Source: Flectonema sp. DT1601
Lineage: Eukaryota; Euglenozoa; Diplonemea; Diplonemida; Diplonemidae
Assembly: GCA_964019425.1 (NCBI GenBank)
Contig: OZ025804.1
Coordinates: 1,116,001-1,180,000 of the forward strand
Direction of reading: 5' to 3'
DNA: 64,000 nt
Shown here: piece after piece, positions 1 to 11,200 of the stretch
How positions within the stretch are numbered: the stretch's first letter is position 1
Layout: every line of letters starts with the position of its first letter
Position numbers and translations under genes: made by a program
Notes under the pieces: generated by a model
What the model saw: only the letters and a program-made list of their open reading frames with translations
What the model was told of the DNA's origin: nothing
Databases searched by the model: none

Positions 1-1554
1 TTATTATTATAAGCTATATCACTATCGTTGAGAATGAAGAAATTCGATGTCATTTTTTTTTTTTTAAAATTATTTTTCTTCCATTGTTTATATAATGAAA
101 AGGGGAAAAAAAAAAAGTTATAAGCTACTATATTGTTAAATAATCAATAATAAAAACAAAAACAAGAACAACACTTGACTTTACAAGTTAACACAAACCA
201 GCAGGTAAGAGAACCAATTTGGACTTTTTTTTTTTTTTTTTTTTTTTACCCCCCCTTCATACAAAAAAAAAAAAGGGTTATCCCCTTTCTTATTATGAAA
301 TCAATAAAAAGAATTCAACAGGCATTCGATACAAAAATTCGAAAAAAAAAAAGTACATAAAAAGCAAACCATAAAAATACTAACAAAAAAAAAAATTTTT
401 TTTTAAAAATTCCCCTCATCAAATAAAACAGGGAAGAGTAAACTACTTTCTTTTTTTTTTTTTTTTTTTTTTTTTATTTCCCCAAAAAATCCAACAAAAA
501 AAAAAACCAATAATTTGGTACTACTAGTTGTAATTAGCTATACCGACAGGAAAGAACCAACGAAGTCAAACAAAGCAAGTAATAGTAACGACACTTAAAG
601 AGAACCAGAGAGTAACTCTTTTAATGACCACCAGTACTGCGGTAGATGACCGGACCCCCCTCCCCCCAACGAGTAATAGATATCATTTCACAGTGGGATG
701 CAACTAATTCTTTTTTATCACAAAAAAAACACTAAAATATAAAAAAAAAGAAAATATTACAAGAAAATATTACATAAATGTGAGAAGGAATAGAAGGACA
801 TCGTGTATTAAGAAAAAGAATTAAGAAGAGAAAAAAAAAAGTTTAAAAATTCTGGGTCCAAATTTCAAAGAGCCAGAGCTATAATAATTAAAAAGAAAAC
901 ATCAGTAAGAAAGAAAAGGTCAATTTTTTATTTCATTTTTTTTTTATTTTATTTTATGCTTTCTATTCGAAAGCGTGAATCAATTCAGAATACCTGACTA
1001 GTAATCTGAAATGAGAATTACCCTAGAGAGCAGCTAATAACGATGTGTGACGACTCTCCCTTATATAATATGATCCCCAACCCTCCCCTCCCCTGACAGG
1101 ATTAAAAAACACGTCGTTCAAACACATCAGCTACTCTGAATAAAGTAACTTTTTTTGAGATCTACTGAGATTTTTTTTTTTTTAAAAAAAAAAAAATCAA
1201 ACAAATATAAAGAATCCAAAAATAGCAACAACTAAAAAGGGGGGAAGGTCTAAAAAAAAAAAATTGAAAAATTGAAAAACGAGCGCAAATATAAATTCAG
1301 GTTAGCTTAAATGGGATAGGATGCTACCGTTTTTTATGTTTTTTTTTTTTTTTGAAGGAAAAAAAAAAAAAAAAAAATAGTATCACTCAACCCAATTTGG
1401 AACACACAAATTAATTCCTTCAGAATATCCATTACAAGTCAGTGTGTCGAATTAGAGGCCGCATCCCTTATTAAAGGATAGTTCTTGAGTAATTAATATT
1501 TTGTTTGTTTTTTTTTTAAGAATCTTACAGACGCTAATAATAATAATAAATATT
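1..1554. other. AT-rich intergenic DNA, no gene seen
   Basis: This stretch is dominated by runs of A and T, many longer than 15 bases, with short unique sequence between them. The open frames here are low-complexity Phe/Lys strings created by the homopolymers. I see no splice-bounded exon, RNA gene or repeat family. The part next to 1555 probably holds the 3' untranslated region of the CCCH gene. Confidence 0.6.
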
Positions 1555-2247
1555 TCATTTTCTTTTTAAAATAGTAACATTGTCCGCAGTAGAATCTTTC
1601 AATTCGTGAATTCCGTGTGCGTAAACACAACTCGAGCCGTATGGACAGCTTCCCTTGTCTTCGAAAACTCTGCAAAGTTTTGTTCTAAAAAGTTTATTTT
1701 GATCTTTAGATTTCAAAGTCGACGATGCGGGCCCAAGTTCATGTTTTCCATGAGCATATAAACAGCTGGCTCCGTATGGACATCTTCCTTGTTCAGTAAA
1801 CTTAGAACACAGAACAGTCTTAAACTTCGAAGGTACTTTCATCTTTTCATTTTGATAAGAATTCGACTTCCTTTCACGAACAACATCACCAGCAATGGTA
1901 AAAGTACACTTCTCTGGTTCTGACTGACGAGTTGTCGATTTGGTTGTTTTTAAAATATCCACATACGACGTAGTTTCTTTTTTTGGAGTTCCACTCCCTG
2001 AATTGCAAGAAGGTGGTGGTGTCCTAGAAAGTGATGATCGACTGCTATTGCTGGGTACGGTGAAATTATCAACTTCGTAACTGTTACCCAATTCAATAAA
2101 ATAATCAGAACCAAACACCGTGTTAGTCTTGTCTAATCCCAACAACAATGGGGTGCAGCTCAAATTGTTACTTTCATCAACTGGAATCGTTGGTGTTGTT
2201 GTTTGATAGCAGTTTGCGAAACTAAGAAGAGGGCCGAGATCATCCAT
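1555..2247 (-). CDS. tandem CCCH zinc-finger protein (TIS11/ZFP36-like)
   Basis: A 230-residue protein in one exon. The C-terminal half has two zinc fingers of the form C-x8-C-x5-C-x3-H, at about residues 144-165 and 190-211. Each has the PYG(A/S)SC(L/V)YAHG core, and the second is preceded by RTKLCR, the lead-in typical of TIS11/tristetraprolin proteins. In that family the finger pair binds AU-rich elements in mRNA 3' untranslated regions and promotes decay; that this protein does so is inferred. The N-terminal 120 residues are Ser/Thr/Asn-rich and probably disordered. The start is the first ATG of the frame, directly downstream of a (GTT)n-type repeat in the leader. The linker between the fingers (about 24 residues) is longer than the 18 usual in animals, so RNA specificity may differ. 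Confidence 0.88.
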   Translation of the reverse strand: MDDLGPLLSFANCYQTTTPTIPVDESNNLSCTPLLLGLDKTNTVFGSDYFIELGNSYEVDNFTVPSNSSRSSLSRTPPPSCNSGSGTPKKETTSYVDILKTTKSTTRQSEPEKCTFTIAGDVVRERKSNSYQNEKMKVPSKFKTVLCSKFTEQGRCPYGASCLYAHGKHELGPASSTLKSKDQNKLFRTKLCRVFEDKGSCPYGSSCVYAHGIHELKDSTADNVTILKRK

Positions 2248-3360
2248 GTTGTTGTTGTTGTTGTTTTTTAGTTTATTTGTGAAAAGGATATCGCTGTGTT
2301 GTTGTTGTTGTTGTTGTTGTTTTTAAATTTAAACAGTGCAATGCCAACTAAAACAGAAGAAAAGTAACTCAGCTGACTTCCATGTTAAGGTCCTCTGGTT
2401 TTTAACTGGTAGAAAAATAATGTAAAGCAAACAAGAGGAAGGAGTTTTTTTTTTTTTTTTTTTTCCCCGTGGTTCTCGTTAACCGACTTCGTTTAACAGG
2501 TGGCAGCATTTTACTAAAAAAAAAACCCTTTTGTAGTTGGATGTTGGAAATATTATTTTATTTTTATAAACAGAAAACATCACAAATTTGATTCTCAAAA
2601 ACCTGAGAGGAGGAGAAAAAAAGAAGAAAAAAAAACGACTTTGAGAAAACAAAAAAAAATATTTTTTTTAAAAAAAAGTACCTGAAGGGAAAAAAGCCTT
2701 GCAAAAAGCACAATGAAAATGTAATATAAAAAAAGAAGAATTTCAAGGTAAGAATAGAATTTTCTTTTTAAGGTTCCTTTTTTTTTTTTTTTTTTTTTGC
2801 CTTTTCTTTCTTTCTTCCTTCCTTCCCCAAAAATTCAGCAAAAAAATCGAAAAATCAGCACAACGATTCCGTACCATTTGTGGGGAATAAACCTTCTCGT
2901 TTTTTTTTTTTTTTTTTTAAATTATTCCAGCTGGCAACCCAAAAAAAAAAAAAAAAAAAGGCCACCATCTATGGGAGAACTATCATACCTGAAGTAATAT
3001 GCTGGTTGGATGGATAGAAGGAGGGGTGAGAAGTCAACGGTGATGTCAGTTTATTAATATCTTTGTGAGGCCTAGTAAATGGATGTTCCATGTTTGGAAA
3101 TATTTATATAAGGCAAAAAGAAAGGGGGGGAAAAAATCGGAAAGGGACATAATATAGTTTAATTAACCTAGAGAGTTAGAATAAAGGTTTATATCGACAA
3201 TCCCTGATGTTTGTTTATTTTGTTTTTTTTTTTATTACTTAAGGATAACAACATAAAAAAATAAAGACAAAAGGAGGCTCGTTCGTTTTTTTTTTTTTTC
3301 CCTCCCATCACTTTTAACACAAGAAGTCACCCGTGTCTTGAAAACAGTTACAAAAAAAAT

Positions 3361-3396
<36 letters not shown>

Positions 3397-3657
3397 AATT
3401 GAGATATGAGGTAAATCAAGTACTATGTGCGAAACAGTTTTTCTTTTTTTTTTTTTGTACCTATTTTTTTCAAGTTTGCTTGCCGCCTATTCCTTTATTA
3501 GGAATTTTAAACAAAAGTGTGAGCAAAAAAAAAGTAAAAAAAGAAAAGAACGAGAAAAAAAAAGGCTTTAATTCATCCATTATTCTTTTCTTTTTTTTCT
3601 TTTTCCCCCCCTCCATGATGTTGAATGTCGTTCTCAGCAAGTAGGACAAAAGGTATT

Positions 3658-3698
<41 letters not shown>

Positions 3699-3893
3699 GC
3701 AAACAAAAATGAACATCGGGTGTAACGCAACCCTTTTATATGAAGCTCAGTAAGACTTTTTGTAAGTAGGAAGTAAAATATAAAATATGTAATACTAATT
3801 GTGTTAATTGATAACCGAATCACAGCAAAAAAAAAAAAAAAAAAAAGAGTGAAGCAACAAGGAAAAAAAAAAAACGACTAAAAAAAAACCTGA
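2248..3893. other. intergenic DNA with homopolymer tracts
   Basis: A (GTT)n/(AAC)n microsatellite lies at about 2,250-2,320, followed by many poly(A) and poly(T) tracts, one of about 37 A at 3,661-3,697. Long open frames here are Phe/Lys runs. No gene, RNA or mobile element is recognised. Regulatory sequence of the CCCH gene and the 3' end of the SPFH gene must lie here. Confidence 0.55.
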
Positions 3894-5540
3894 CTAATTT
3901 CCGATAACATTAGGATTGGCTAATAGTGATCCCAACTTAGTTGAATCAGCCCCAAAGAACATCGTTGAGTTAGCCTTGTTTATTGCGGTACCAGTTTTTT
4001 CAATCTTTGCCAACTCAACAGCCACCTGTGATGTCGATATTAAGTCTGCCGCGTTCTTCGATCCACGAGCCAGTTCCTCGTCAGCGTTAGCTGCTGCTTT
4101 TGCTTCGATTTCTTTGCAGTCTGCTGCTGCTCTTGCATTAATCATAGCAGCTTCAGAGTCAGCTTGAGCCTTGATACGAATAGCCTTAGCGTTACCCTTC
4201 GCAGTAGTCTCAAGCTGTTGAGCTTCAGCAGCAGCAACTGCACCTTTAGCTAACTGTGTCATTAGCTTACTGTCAGCTGGTTTAGCTGATATGATATTAA
4301 TACTGATGATCTCAACTCCGTAACGCATGGCTACGTTGTTAGCATGAGCTACGCTATCTTTCATACGATCGATGTCGAAGAGTAGACCTCCGTCTCCTGC
4401 TGCTGATCGACTTGTCTCAACAGGAACACCAACAGCAGGTGTACATGTCGCCTGTTGAACTTGAGCAGTTGGACTAAACGTATCACTGTAGTTAACAGTT
4501 CCAATGAAAGATGAGAGTGACGCAGACGCCTGTTTCAAGACGTCGTTTCTCAGTTTTGTAATGTCTCCTAAATTACCTTGACGGTTAGCTCCCATGGTCT
4601 CTGCAGCATTCCTCGCTGCCATTTCAACATCAGCGATTCTCCAATTAACAGTGGCTGCGATAACCATCAACACATTATCTCCTGTGATTACTTCAATACT
4701 TTGAAGATCATCTGTTTGGACTTTTGTTGTCAGGAATTTTTCAAATTTATGATTTCTGTGAGTTAACAAGTGAACTGCTCCTCCGTCTTTAATCTCCTGC
4801 TTTCCGTTATTCTGTGTGACTGCTGCGTATCCTTCGTCTACAGTAAGGAGGGTGTACGGCCCAAGGTAGATGACCGGGTTATTTAAGTCAATCGTCTTTT
4901 CAAATTTCAAAGTCGTTGATTTCCACTGATGAAATCCTGGTGGCAGTAATACAGGTTGACCCTTATCCATGGCGAGACCAATGAATCCCTGGTCTACAAC
5001 TACAAGACACCAATCACCGTGGGTTAACACACCACTAGAGTATGAAAAACATTCGTTTTGAACTCTCATGAATGGTGACATGTGACAGTGAACACCTTCA
5101 CCAGCTAGCAGGTAGGATCCTTCTCCGTCTTCAACTGGACGTACGAATCCGACGGGGACTTCAAAACGTTTAACGCAGCATCCAACTAGACACGGTCCTC
5201 CGATTGGCGCTAATAACCACGAAAAGCATCCAACTGTTGCATTTGATTTCGCAGATGAATTCGCTTCAATCCAGTAGTTGGGTTCTCTCCTCGCTAATTC
5301 TTGAGAAAGGTTTAATGATTGATTGTGACCTAATCTATACTTAGTCTCTAACAGAGCTGGTTGACATGGTAATGCTTCAGCCCACAACTTCATCAGCGCT
5401 TCTGGAGACAACGACGCGTGAAGCTGTTGAAAGTCTGACCAAGTTACTAACATTCCTGTCGCAGGGTCATGACGAGGACGGAGGACTTCATAACTGGGAG
5501 AGTCTTCAAAGTGTGCGGCATCAGCATCAATTTGATTCAT
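3894..5540 (-). CDS. SPFH/band-7 (stomatin-prohibitin-flotillin) protein
   Basis: An intronless 548-residue ORF. The first 100 residues are unique. A short hydrophobic Cys/Gly-rich stretch around 103-122 (CFSWLLAPIGGPCLVGCCV) could be a membrane anchor or acylation site. Residues about 215-430 read as an SPFH/band-7 domain: a TVDEGYAAVTQNNG segment, then VITGDNVLMVIAATVNWRI (the family's usual D-nV-v.v.a.v.wri pattern), then YGVEIISINIISAKPAD. The C-terminal 110 residues are an Ala/Glu/Lys-rich helix (AAAEAQQLETTAKGNAKAIR and on) as in flotillins and stomatins, which oligomerise through it on membranes. Function is inferred from family: membrane microdomain scaffold. A membership closer to flotillin or stomatin cannot be settled by eye. 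Confidence 0.85.
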   Translation of the reverse strand: MNQIDADAAHFEDSPSYEVLRPRHDPATGMLVTWSDFQQLHASLSPEALMKLWAEALPCQPALLETKYRLGHNQSLNLSQELARREPNYWIEANSSAKSNATVGCFSWLLAPIGGPCLVGCCVKRFEVPVGFVRPVEDGEGSYLLAGEGVHCHMSPFMRVQNECFSYSSGVLTHGDWCLVVVDQGFIGLAMDKGQPVLLPPGFHQWKSTTLKFEKTIDLNNPVIYLGPYTLLTVDEGYAAVTQNNGKQEIKDGGAVHLLTHRNHKFEKFLTTKVQTDDLQSIEVITGDNVLMVIAATVNWRIADVEMAARNAAETMGANRQGNLGDITKLRNDVLKQASASLSSFIGTVNYSDTFSPTAQVQQATCTPAVGVPVETSRSAAGDGGLLFDIDRMKDSVAHANNVAMRYGVEIISINIISAKPADSKLMTQLAKGAVAAAEAQQLETTAKGNAKAIRIKAQADSEAAMINARAAADCKEIEAKAAANADEELARGSKNAADLISTSQVAVELAKIEKTGTAINKANSTMFFGADSTKLGSLLANPNVIGN

Positions 5541-5874
5541 TATTATTGGTGTTGTTGTTGTTGTGTTTGTGCCGTGTTGGTGTCGGTGGACTGGATTTAG
5601 AAAAAAAGAGGTAAATCGTAAATACTATTTTTTTTTTTTTTTGTTCAAAAAAAGAAAATGCAACAAAAAATCTTGTTATTCACTTGCTTTTATAATAGGT
5701 CAGCCAATTATCTAATTTTCTTGTGAGGAAAATAAATGTTATTTCATTACACCAAAAATCAATGAAAAAGAAAAAAAAAAAGAAAAAAAAACAACAAAAC
5801 AAAACTCCTAAAACAACTTAATAAGAAATAACCTATTATGGTGTATTGTCCTCATATTGGCTATTATTGTGTAT
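5541..5874. other. intergenic spacer
   Basis: About 330 bp between the SPFH start codon and the stop of the WW gene. It holds a (GTT)n leader repeat just upstream of the SPFH start, then poly(T) and poly(A) runs. Both genes lie on the minus strand, so this contains the SPFH promoter and the WW gene's 3' end. No TATA box is evident. Confidence 0.5.
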
Positions 5875-7407
5875 TTATGTGGTTTGTTTTGATTGGTTTT
5901 TAATAATCAACTCCGAGGGCATGTCCCATACTTTGGTTTTTGTTTTTGAATTTAAATAAAATATCCTACCTTCATATTCGTATTCCACCCAGTCGCTTCC
6001 TTCAAAGACTTGCTGTTGTTGTTTTTTCTTTGTTTTTGTTTTTGTTGGAAAACTCTTCACAGAAAAACACACATACTCTTTTCTGTGATCGTTTTTTCTC
6101 AGCGCAAGTTTGTACACTCACTGGGGTTTGCTGTGTCGATGAGGATAAGCAAGGTGGGACTGACCACTGCTTTGAACGGGTTTTCTTATTAACAAAATAA
6201 GGAACTCCAGAATCGTTTTCATACTTAGTCCAGTTCTCAGGTTTGTTTTCATCCCGGGTGACTACCTGACCTCCGAGAGGGAGTTTCCAGCGTTTGGTTT
6301 TAGTCTCACGTTGGTAATAAAACATTCCACCTCCATGAGTTGTTACTTCTTCCCAATATGTTATTGGAGACTCAACGTCTAAAAGGGTTTCATGAGAACA
6401 GTCTTTGGGTGGTTCTGAAATCCGAGAATCGTCAGCAACGATATCCAACTTGTCTTCAATTCTATCATCGGGTGGTTCTGTTTTTAGAAAGTCGTCGCAA
6501 ATAACATCCTCGACTTTGATATCGGCATCCCTTTCAACTAGTTGAGTAGTTGATTGAAGTGGTTCCTCCTCCTCCTCCTCTTCCTGTTGCTGCTCATCTT
6601 TCACATCCACAACTTGGGAATTCGATTGAAATAACTTCTCTTCTTCCTCAGCTGTCGTTTCTCTTTGATCTTTTTGTACTTTCTGTAATGTCTTTAACTC
6701 TTCTCTGAGACTTGTTATTCTGGTTTTGATTTAATATATAAAAACTTGATATGATGTTTTATTATGAAGTTAAAACAACAACAACAACACATACTCCGTC
6801 CACATTGCGAGGCTATCTTTTTGTGACTGTTGGGTGTGTCGTATAAAAGCTTCTTTCATCGACTTCAACTCAGAAGTACATAACGATAAGGCATTTTGAT
6901 AATCAACATTGTCAGGACCACTTTCATTTGGTGTGGTAGACTGTTGCCCAGAAAGATTTTTTCCAGACAAGAATTCTTGTTGTCTACAATGCAAAGACTC
7001 AAGGTGGTGTCTTAATTTATACTTTTCAGATTCGACATGATGAGCCCTGAGCAACGCAGCTCTCGTTTCTCTGTTATTTTTTTATTTAAATACACAGAGA
7101 TCATGTATACATGAAATGATTATTTTTTTTTTTTTTTTTTTTTTTTTTTCTTGTCTCGCAGTATATACGAACAGGTAAAGTAGCTTCAGGTGTACCGTCC
7201 GTCACCTCGGAGACGATTTTGCATGAAAAAAATGTAAAAAATCAAAATCGAAAACAAGACATACAGATGTAGTGCCCCCATTTCAGAATTGGAGATGACA
7301 GACCCGGTTTCATTCATCAACCCGTCAAACAGGAATGTCCCACTTAGAGAATCTGGTGACAGGGTTCGTCTTCCGGCTCTCAACGAACTGCACAAATCGG
7401 TTTCCAT
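5875..7407 (-). CDS. triple WW-domain coiled-coil protein, four exons
   Basis: Spliced as 7407-7265, 7070-6795, 6719-6122 and 6012-5875, giving 384 residues. Donors are GTATGT, GTATGTG and GTGAGT, acceptors end in CAG, and all three junctions keep phase, which supports the model. The second and third exons begin with a charged helix (ETRAALLRAHHVESEKYKL; LREELKTLQKVQKDQRE) likely to form coiled coil, followed by an acidic linker with a Glu run. Three WW domains follow: YWEEVTTHGGGMFYYQ...KRWKLP, NWTKYENDSGVPYFVN...KQWSVP and DWVEYEYEGRIFYLN...KVWDMP. The third is split from the rest by a 109-bp intron. WW domains bind proline-rich ligands; three in a row resembles splicing factors such as PRP40/FNBP-type proteins, but no FF domains are seen. 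Specific role unknown. Confidence 0.8.
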
Positions 7408-8294
7408 TATTTGCTTACAGATAACCCTTAAATAGATTTCATGTTATTTTTTTTTTTTTTGTTATGTAGTTGGCTTGAAGCAGAATGAAATGAAATAAAT
7501 AAAAGAAATGCGTGTGTGTGTTTTTTTTTTTTTTTTTTTTTTTTTTTGTTCAAACTTCTTATAACCCACATTTTAGAGAAGAAAAAAAAAAGGATAAATC
7601 AATGAAAAGAGGGGGTTAAAAAAAAAAAAAAAACCGTAGAAACAGTTGTATTGCTTCATATATGAGCCATATTTTAAATTAACTTTTTTTCATTGTTATT
7701 ATTTCTTTTTTTTTTTTTTTTTTTTTTTAAAAGTTTCTACAATATTTTTTTATTTTACTAATCTAAGAAAAGCTATGATGATGTAGCCTTTCATTTGTGT
7801 GTTGTTTGTTTGTTTTGTTTATTATTATTTTTTTTTTTTTTTCCAACACCCCCATCGTTTCGATTTTGTTTTTTTTTGTTTTTTTTGACACAAAACAATA
7901 ATACGGGGAAAAAAAAAAGAAAAAAAAGTTGTTTTTTTTTTTTTTTTTTTTTTTCTATAATTGATGGAAGGACCCAAAAAAAAAAAAAAAAGGATGGGAA
8001 ATTATTAAAAGTGAAATCAAAGTTGTCAAAACATAAAACGATTTAATATCCGTTAAGATACAACGACCACGGTGTAGAAACAAATTCAGGGAGGGACCAG
8101 TACAAACATTACTACATTAAAAACGTCTTTTTTTAGGATGATTGGAAGGGAAGAATTATTTAGCATTATTTTTTTTTTAAATTATTAATAAAAATTTACG
8201 TATTTTAAAAAAAAAAAAAAAAATTGCTGAAAACGCCGCTTACATTTCCAACAGCGGAGGGTAGACAAGAATTAACTTTTTACAGGTTGAGATG
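7408..8294. other. intergenic DNA, poly(T)/poly(A)-rich
   Basis: A spacer between two minus-strand genes, made largely of T and A runs. An apparent 83-codon frame at 7,795-8,046 is a Phe/Lys homopolymer artefact. No RNA gene or repeat family is seen. It should contain the promoter of the WW gene and the 3' untranslated region of the large coiled-coil gene. Confidence 0.5.
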
Positions 8295-11200
8295 TCACAA
8301 CCATTTTCTTGACTTCGGTCCAGCAGATGAGTCTCTTGGAGTCACCAAAAGTCTTTTCGGTGCTGAACTACCAATTCGAACTACAGTTCCAGGACTTCTA
8401 GTTCGTATTCCTTTGTTCTTATTGTTTGACAGGTTCGATACATTTCCATCTTTTTTAAGTAGCGGTGAGGAGGTGCGTCTAGCGACGAGAGGAGAAGGCG
8501 ACGGAGATCCTCCAGGTCGCCATGCAGGACGAGGACAACCAACTGATGTATTGCTACGAGTTGAATTAGAACGACCCAACTGACGATCAACAGAAACTGT
8601 CCTCCCGACACGAACTGCTGGAGAGACAGAGATGCGAGAGCGTTGTGGACAATCACGAGAAGTGCTTCGTGTGGCTACCTTTCTGATTTCAACGCTAGGA
8701 TTTCTAACTCTTCCGACTCTCCCTTTCCCTGACCCAGTTGTTGGAGTACTTTGAGAAGATGAAGGTGTTAAGGTTCCTTTTATCCTTTCTCGATCTTTTC
8801 GTCTTCGTTCTGCACTCGGCATCCTCTTAACCATGTGATCTCTATCTCGTATGTGAGACTTTCTTAACTCTTGTAGTCTTGTTTTACTATCTCTTTTAAC
8901 TTGTTTTAAATTACCCGATCCTTTCCCCGCTGGGAATGTAGTAACTGTCGCTGGTCCCTGATAACTATTAAGCCTGTTAAAGTAATCAGGGTACAGACTA
9001 CTGTTAGAAGTTCCAACACCACTTCGAATTGATTGACCAGGAACACCACTACGACGTGTTGATGAGGATGTATTTTGATGTTGAATATCACTGTAGCGAA
9101 TAGGAACTCGATGACCTGATTGGTGACTCTGAACAGATGATGATGATGCTGCAGATGATTGGTGTCCACCTCCCATTCCAACTTCACGTCTTCCTTCTAA
9201 AGAGTGCATGAACTCTAAGAATAATGGATACAAATCACCTTGAGAACCTCCTGACGGAGTTGGACTTTGAGGAGAAGTCGGAACTTGAAAAACTTGTTGT
9301 TGCTTAGCCACAACTGGCTGATGTAAAGTAACTTTTTCTCTCTCTCTAATTCCACTCTTTCTGTCATTTCTTTCAAGCTGTTGTAAATCCAAAGGGTTCT
9401 CTCCAATTAGTTTACTCATGACGGGTATTGTTGACCTTCCTTGAGAACTTCCTGATTGAATTCCAACTGGTTCCTTCTTTTTTATGATTTTTCGATTTCC
9501 ATGAGGCTGTACTTTCTGAGGCGATCGCGAAGTTGTTGAGTTTGAAGTTGACGACGACGAGGCCATTCTGTTTTTAGGATGTGAAACCTTGACAACCTTA
9601 ACAACCTTTAGCACATTAATATCAAGTATTTGACCATCTTGTTTTTGAGAGGAAAAAAAAAAGGAAATGTAAACGGCACAAACCTTCCTTCCAACCGAGA
9701 CAGTCGTTCCTTAACCTCCTTGACACGAGCTCCTACAATTGCTTTAGATTCTTTTTGTTGTTCAGACAGCTGAGGTTCGGGCTCAGGGTCCCGATCAGGT
9801 ATCACAGGAGACGGTGAAGGTGGTGACTCGGGAGCGTCGTTCACAATGCGATCTGTAATAACTTCACTGTCGATATCTGGTCTGAGTTGATGAGGTGACT
9901 GTTTGATTTGTTTTTAATACACCTCCGCCACAAATTGTAAGTATAGTAGGCTGGGTCTTGAGACGGCTGTTTTCCCTCTTCAAGAAGTGTGAGCAGCTGA
10001 GGTGGGATCATTGAAGTAGTATGACAACAGAACTGTTGCTGGATTAGCTACTAAAGACATTCCAAGTGAAGGAGTATGATTACAAGTATGATCATAAAAT
10101 AACGCATCAGAACAAACTCGATTTAGACATCTCGTCGTTGATGCTGTTGGCTTCTGAATCCAATTAGCACTACAAGTGTGTACAGTAGCACAAATTGCTT
10201 CACAGCATTGAGCGTCTTGACAAGTTCCTCCAGTACACCTCGTTGCTGCATTTCCAGCAAGTAGAGTTAACGCACCTCCACAAGTATGAGAAGAACAAGT
10301 GATGTCACAACATAATGCGTCAGTGCGAGTAATCGGCGCAGTTAGCGAACATGCCAGACCACCAGCGTTAACTTTTAACAGAAAGTTCGCAGAACAAGTC
10401 CACAGGAAAGTGTTGTCTTTCTCTTTCACCACCACAGCAGAATAATAATACCCGGCAGTTTATAGGCGCAAACATTAATGGGAAAGATACAGACATTCAG
10501 GAGAAAGCCTTTTCTCGCATGTTTAAAACAAATAAAATCAAAACAACAATACCTTTGCGACGGGAGGATCTGGAGGCCGAGATACGTCATGTTCGGCTGC
10601 TGTTATCTCATCTTCGTAAATATCTATTTTTTTTTTGATGTTTTTTTTTTTTCCCCTTTTTTTCAATTAGCTATGACATACTGCTGGTTCGTTCTGCCGC
10701 ATCAACCACTTCCAAACTGGCTACCATTTTTTCATACTCAGAGAGATGGTTGACTGGTTCAGTGTCGACAGGTGAGTTACAAGAATCGATTGTTTTTACT
10801 GTTCCACCGAACTCAGGCCAGTGCATTGAGACTTCTGAAAGTGGTTCTTCATCTAATTCTGGACTCGCCTGTCGTTGTATTGGTGAAACCTGAATATTGT
10901 CACCAGATACCTGAACGTCCATTAATTTCATTTCCAACGACTTCAAATAATTTTCACGTTCTTTAACTTTTCTCTCTCTCTCCACCAGATCAGCCATTCT
11001 GACATCTATTTCAGTCGGTTCAGTTTTTGATAAAAACTTTTTATTATCAACCGAAGGAGTGTCATCGTTAGCTTCTGACTGACTACTGACATCACTCACA
11101 CTCAGTGGGGACATACTGATTGATTGATTGGTTAGTTAGTTGGGTTGGTTGGTTTATTACTATTATGTTGTATTCCCCCAAAAGATAAATAGAAACAAGA

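Noticed and set aside
175-8046. Phe/Lys-rich open frames such as 2,564-2,997, 3,399-3,823 and 7,795-8,046
   Set aside because: They are created by poly(A)/poly(T) runs and lack any coding signal.
9608-9684. Reading straight on from exon 7 of the large coiled-coil gene into the following bases
   Set aside because: It ends in low-complexity Phe/Pro; a donor GTTTGT and the CAG before MASSSS join in phase and give a long Ser/Arg-rich exon, so this is intron.
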